Source: Pseudomonadota bacterium (GTDB lineage Bacteria > Pseudomonadota > Alphaproteobacteria > Rhizobiales > Hyphomicrobiaceae). From it: a DNA stretch of 44,007 nucleotides. The stretch spans positions 1-44,007 of the forward strand of contig JAFECH010000356.1 of assembly GCA_018242255.1 (NCBI GenBank). Direction: 5' to 3'. Of this stretch, positions 41,990-44,007 are shown piece after piece (within the stretch, counting starts at the first letter, position 1; each line of letters starts with the position of its first letter). Below the pieces are notes generated by a model that was not told the DNA's origin, made no database searches, and saw only the letters and a list, made by a program, of their open reading frames with translations. Made by a program: the position numbers and the translations under genes.

Positions 41990-42458
41990 AGGGCAACTCG
42001 TCGGTCTTGAATTTTCGACGACAATGGAGCCCGAGCGTCGTTTGTTTTAGGCGACGGCCGGAATGGTCCAGAATCCAGTGCGGAAATTCACGAAAGGTTG
42101 GAAGGTGGAGATAATGATCTCGGCAAGCGGCAGCGACGTTCGGACAGATAATCTGGCGGCGACACTGAAACAATGTGACGAATTTCGCCTCCAATGGGAG
42201 ACATACGCCAGCATAGAGTATTATGCCGGATAACTCGAATACGGCATTCGGATTCCGCGGCATTGTCCTCATGACAAATTCGAGGCTGGTACTTCCTTCA
42301 TCGGCCGCGTTTCGCAAATCCCCACCAGACGCGCTGTGCCAACTGCGGATGCGCAAGAGATCGGCGCATCACCAATTTGGCGGGCGACTTTAAAGCCGAT
42401 GGACGCTGCTTCAGCGTTTTATTACAGCAGGTCACAACAGCAGCCTAAAAGGACGAAC
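41990..42458. other. Divergent intergenic region, MFS gene versus alcohol dehydrogenase
   Basis: About 470 bases between divergent genes. Frames crossing it (for example on the minus strand up to 42356) have no family features. It should hold the promoters for both genes. Confidence 0.4.
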
Positions 42459-43514
42459 ATGCAGACCAAAGCCTATGCCGCGGCGGCAGCGAAGGCACCG
42501 CTTGGGCCTATCGCGATCGATCGCAGAGATCCTGGACCAAAAGACGTTGTGATCGACATCCTTTTTTGCGGAGTTTGCCACTCAGACCTGCATACCGCGC
42601 GCGGCGAGTGGCCTGGCATCCTTTATCCTTGTGTTCCTGGTCACGAAATCGTCGGCCGGATTACGGCGGTCGGCAAGGACGTCCAGAAATTCAAGGAGGG
42701 CGATATCGCTGCAGTTGGCTGCATGGTCGACAGCTGCCGGACGTGCGAGTCCTGCGAGCATGATCTGGAGCAATATTGCGAGGGCCCGCACAGCTTCACC
42801 GGCACCTATAACGGGGCTGCCAAGGGCGGGCTGCCAAATACGTTCGGCGGATACTCGAAGCAGATCGTCGTCGATGAGCACTTCGTTCTAACGGTTCGCC
42901 ACACCGAGACTCAGCTTGCGGGGGCGGCGCCACTGCTTTGCGCGGGCATCACCACCTGGTCGCCGCTGAAGCATTGGAACGTCGGGCCGGGCAAGAAAGT
43001 CGGCATCGTCGGTATCGGCGGCCTCGGCCACATGGGCGTCAAGCTCGCGCATGCGCTCGGCGCGCATGTCGTCGCCTTTACGACATCGGACTCGAAGCGG
43101 CAGGCCGCTCTCGATCTCGGCGCCGATGAGGTCGTCGTCTCGAAGAACGCCGACGAAATGGCGGCACACGCCGACACCTTCGATTTCATCCTGAATACGG
43201 TAGCGGCGTCACATAATCTCGATGCGTTCACGAACCTGCTCAAGCGGGACGGTGCGCTGACGCTTGTCGGCGTGCCTGAGCATCCGCATCCCTCGCCGTC
43301 GGTTTTTCCGCTTATCTTTGGCCGGAAGTCGATCGCCGGTTCATTGATTGGCGGCATCGCCGAAACGCAGGAAATGCTGGATTTTTGCGCCGAACGGGGC
43401 ATCACATCTGACGTCGAGATGATCTCGATGAAGGACATCGATCACGCTTACGATCGCATGCTCAAAAGCGACGTCAAATATCGCTTCGTCATCGACATGG
43501 CGACGTTCGACTGA
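42459..43514 (+). CDS. Zinc-dependent NAD(P) alcohol dehydrogenase, YahK/cinnamyl-alcohol type
   Basis: A 351-residue medium-chain dehydrogenase. Catalytic zinc ligands C40 (FCGVCHSD), H62-E63 (VPGHEIVG) and C in LLCAGITTWSPL; structural zinc C93, C96, C99, C107; Rossmann GIGGLGHMGVKLAHALG. This is the YahK/Adh aldehyde reductase group, usually NADPH-linked with broad aldehyde range. The ATG at 42459 has AAAGGA 7 bases upstream; the open frame from 42336 adds a non-homologous N-terminus and is not used. It is convergent with a LysR regulator. Confidence 0.93.
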   Translation: MQTKAYAAAAAKAPLGPIAIDRRDPGPKDVVIDILFCGVCHSDLHTARGEWPGILYPCVPGHEIVGRITAVGKDVQKFKEGDIAAVGCMVDSCRTCESCEHDLEQYCEGPHSFTGTYNGAAKGGLPNTFGGYSKQIVVDEHFVLTVRHTETQLAGAAPLLCAGITTWSPLKHWNVGPGKKVGIVGIGGLGHMGVKLAHALGAHVVAFTTSDSKRQAALDLGADEVVVSKNADEMAAHADTFDFILNTVAASHNLDAFTNLLKRDGALTLVGVPEHPHPSPSVFPLIFGRKSIAGSLIGGIAETQEMLDFCAERGITSDVEMISMKDIDHAYDRMLKSDVKYRFVIDMATFD

Positions 43515-43521
43515 CGTGCAT

Positions 43522-43546
43522 GGCGCCGGGCGGTCAAGCCGGCGCC
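43522..43546. terminator. Hairpin at the convergent gene ends
   Basis: An 8-pair stem GGCGCCGG/CCGGCGCC with a 9-base loop starts 7 bases after the dehydrogenase stop and runs into the end of the LysR coding region. No T-run on either side. Confidence 0.35.
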
Positions 43547-44007
43547 AACGCCTTGCTTTCCGCAATTGTCGGCATGTTGTTGGCGCGGAAGAAATCGATC
43601 ACCGCGCGCACGGCGGCCGACATGTCCCTCTGGCGAGGATAGGTGAGGTACCAACCGGGAAAGTGCGGCGAGAACTCTTCCAGCATAGGAACAAGCTTGC
43701 CCCTTGCGATCAGAGGTCGAACGTCCGACTCGGTCCAGAATGCAATGCCGACGCCCTGTTCTGCGGCGTGGATCGCGATTTCGGCGCATGAGACCGTTAG
43801 CGGGCCGTTGACGGAAACCGACGTCCAGTGACCGTCCTTGAAGAACTCCCAGTTGTAGATTCCGTGCCGTCCACCCCAGCGCCAATTGATGCAGCGGTGC
43901 TTATGGAGTTCGCTTAGATCTCTCGGAATGCCGTGCTTCGCGATGTATTCAGGCGATGCAACGGCGCACATGCGAAGATCGTTGCCCAGCTTGATCGCGA
44001 CCATATC
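43534..44007 (-). CDS. LysR-family transcriptional regulator, C-terminal part (cut by right window edge)
   Basis: About 157 codons are inside the window; the N-terminal HTH and first half of the effector domain are beyond the edge. The visible part is the LysR substrate-binding domain of the group that reads RMCAVASPEYIAKHGIP, then LHKHRCINW, AAEQGVGIAFWTESDV, GKLVPMLEEF and FPGWYLTYPRQRDMSAAVRAVIDF. Such regulators typically control a neighbouring divergent or convergent operon; the effector is unknown. The alcohol dehydrogenase next to it is a possible target only by position. Confidence 0.88.
   Translation of the reverse strand, partial: DMVAIKLGNDLRMCAVASPEYIAKHGIPRDLSELHKHRCINWRWGGRHGIYNWEFFKDGHWTSVSVNGPLTVSCAEIAIHAAEQGVGIAFWTESDVRPLIARGKLVPMLEEFSPHFPGWYLTYPRQRDMSAAVRAVIDFFRANNMPTIAESKALAPA

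Overview
The window looks like chromosomal DNA of an alphaproteobacterium, probably of the Hyphomicrobiales. This rests on a FixL/FixJ-like two-component pair, many envelope proteins (two TonB-dependent receptors, a DcaP-like porin, Omp25/31-type barrels), a CoxLMSG-type molybdenum hydroxylase and moderately GC-rich codon use. The species assignment is inference; no rRNA is present.

Layout. 1-1622: TonB-dependent receptor running off the left edge. 2247-2738: bacterial SET-domain protein. 3113-4519: porin with a clear terminator, then a small secreted protein. 5186-7491: response regulator and MASE1-type histidine kinase, divergent from a tripartite RND efflux operon (7792-13824). 13889-14680: secreted TPR protein broken by one in-frame stop. 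14918-15883: outer-membrane protein with terminator. 16295-17947: an unusual double-barrel protein whose C-terminal half carries the omptin catalytic residues. 18256-22278: TonB receptor, Trp-containing periplasmic protein and MauG-like di-heme protein, apparently one operon. 22759-23704: relic of a glutamine amidotransferase and a small secreted protein.

24648-39073 is the centre of the window: a 10-gene and longer N-heteroaromatic catabolic operon on the minus strand, with a divergent Amt-like transporter and a GntR regulator. It encodes a four-component molybdenum hydroxylase (Mo subunit, 2Fe-2S subunit, FAD subunit, separate CoxG/SRPBCC subunit), the full lower pathway from 2,5-dihydroxypyridine to fumarate (NicX, NicD, NicF, NicE), a split PEP-synthase-like pair resembling phenylphosphate synthase, and an HD-domain protein. 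There is no NicC-type monooxygenase and no NicB-type cytochrome fusion. The set matches the published 3-hydroxypyridine (hpd) cluster of Ensifer adhaerens HP1 better than nicotinate degradation. My reading: the transporter (an Amt fold lacking the twin-His motif) imports a hydroxypyridine, the PEP-synthase-like pair activates it by phosphorylation, the molybdenum enzyme hydroxylates the ring, the HD protein may remove phosphate, and NicX/D/F/E finish the route. The phosphorylation and phosphatase steps are hypotheses.

The cluster is bounded on the right by the 3' end of an initiator tRNA-Met gene (39894-39970) and on the left by a 13-base direct copy of that 3' end (24210-24222), the geometry of a tRNA-inserted genomic island that has lost its integrase. 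Two near-identical GntR-type operators lie in the catabolic promoter and upstream of the regulator. 40199-44007: small secreted protein, MFS transporter, zinc alcohol dehydrogenase and the C-terminal part of a LysR regulator cut by the right edge.
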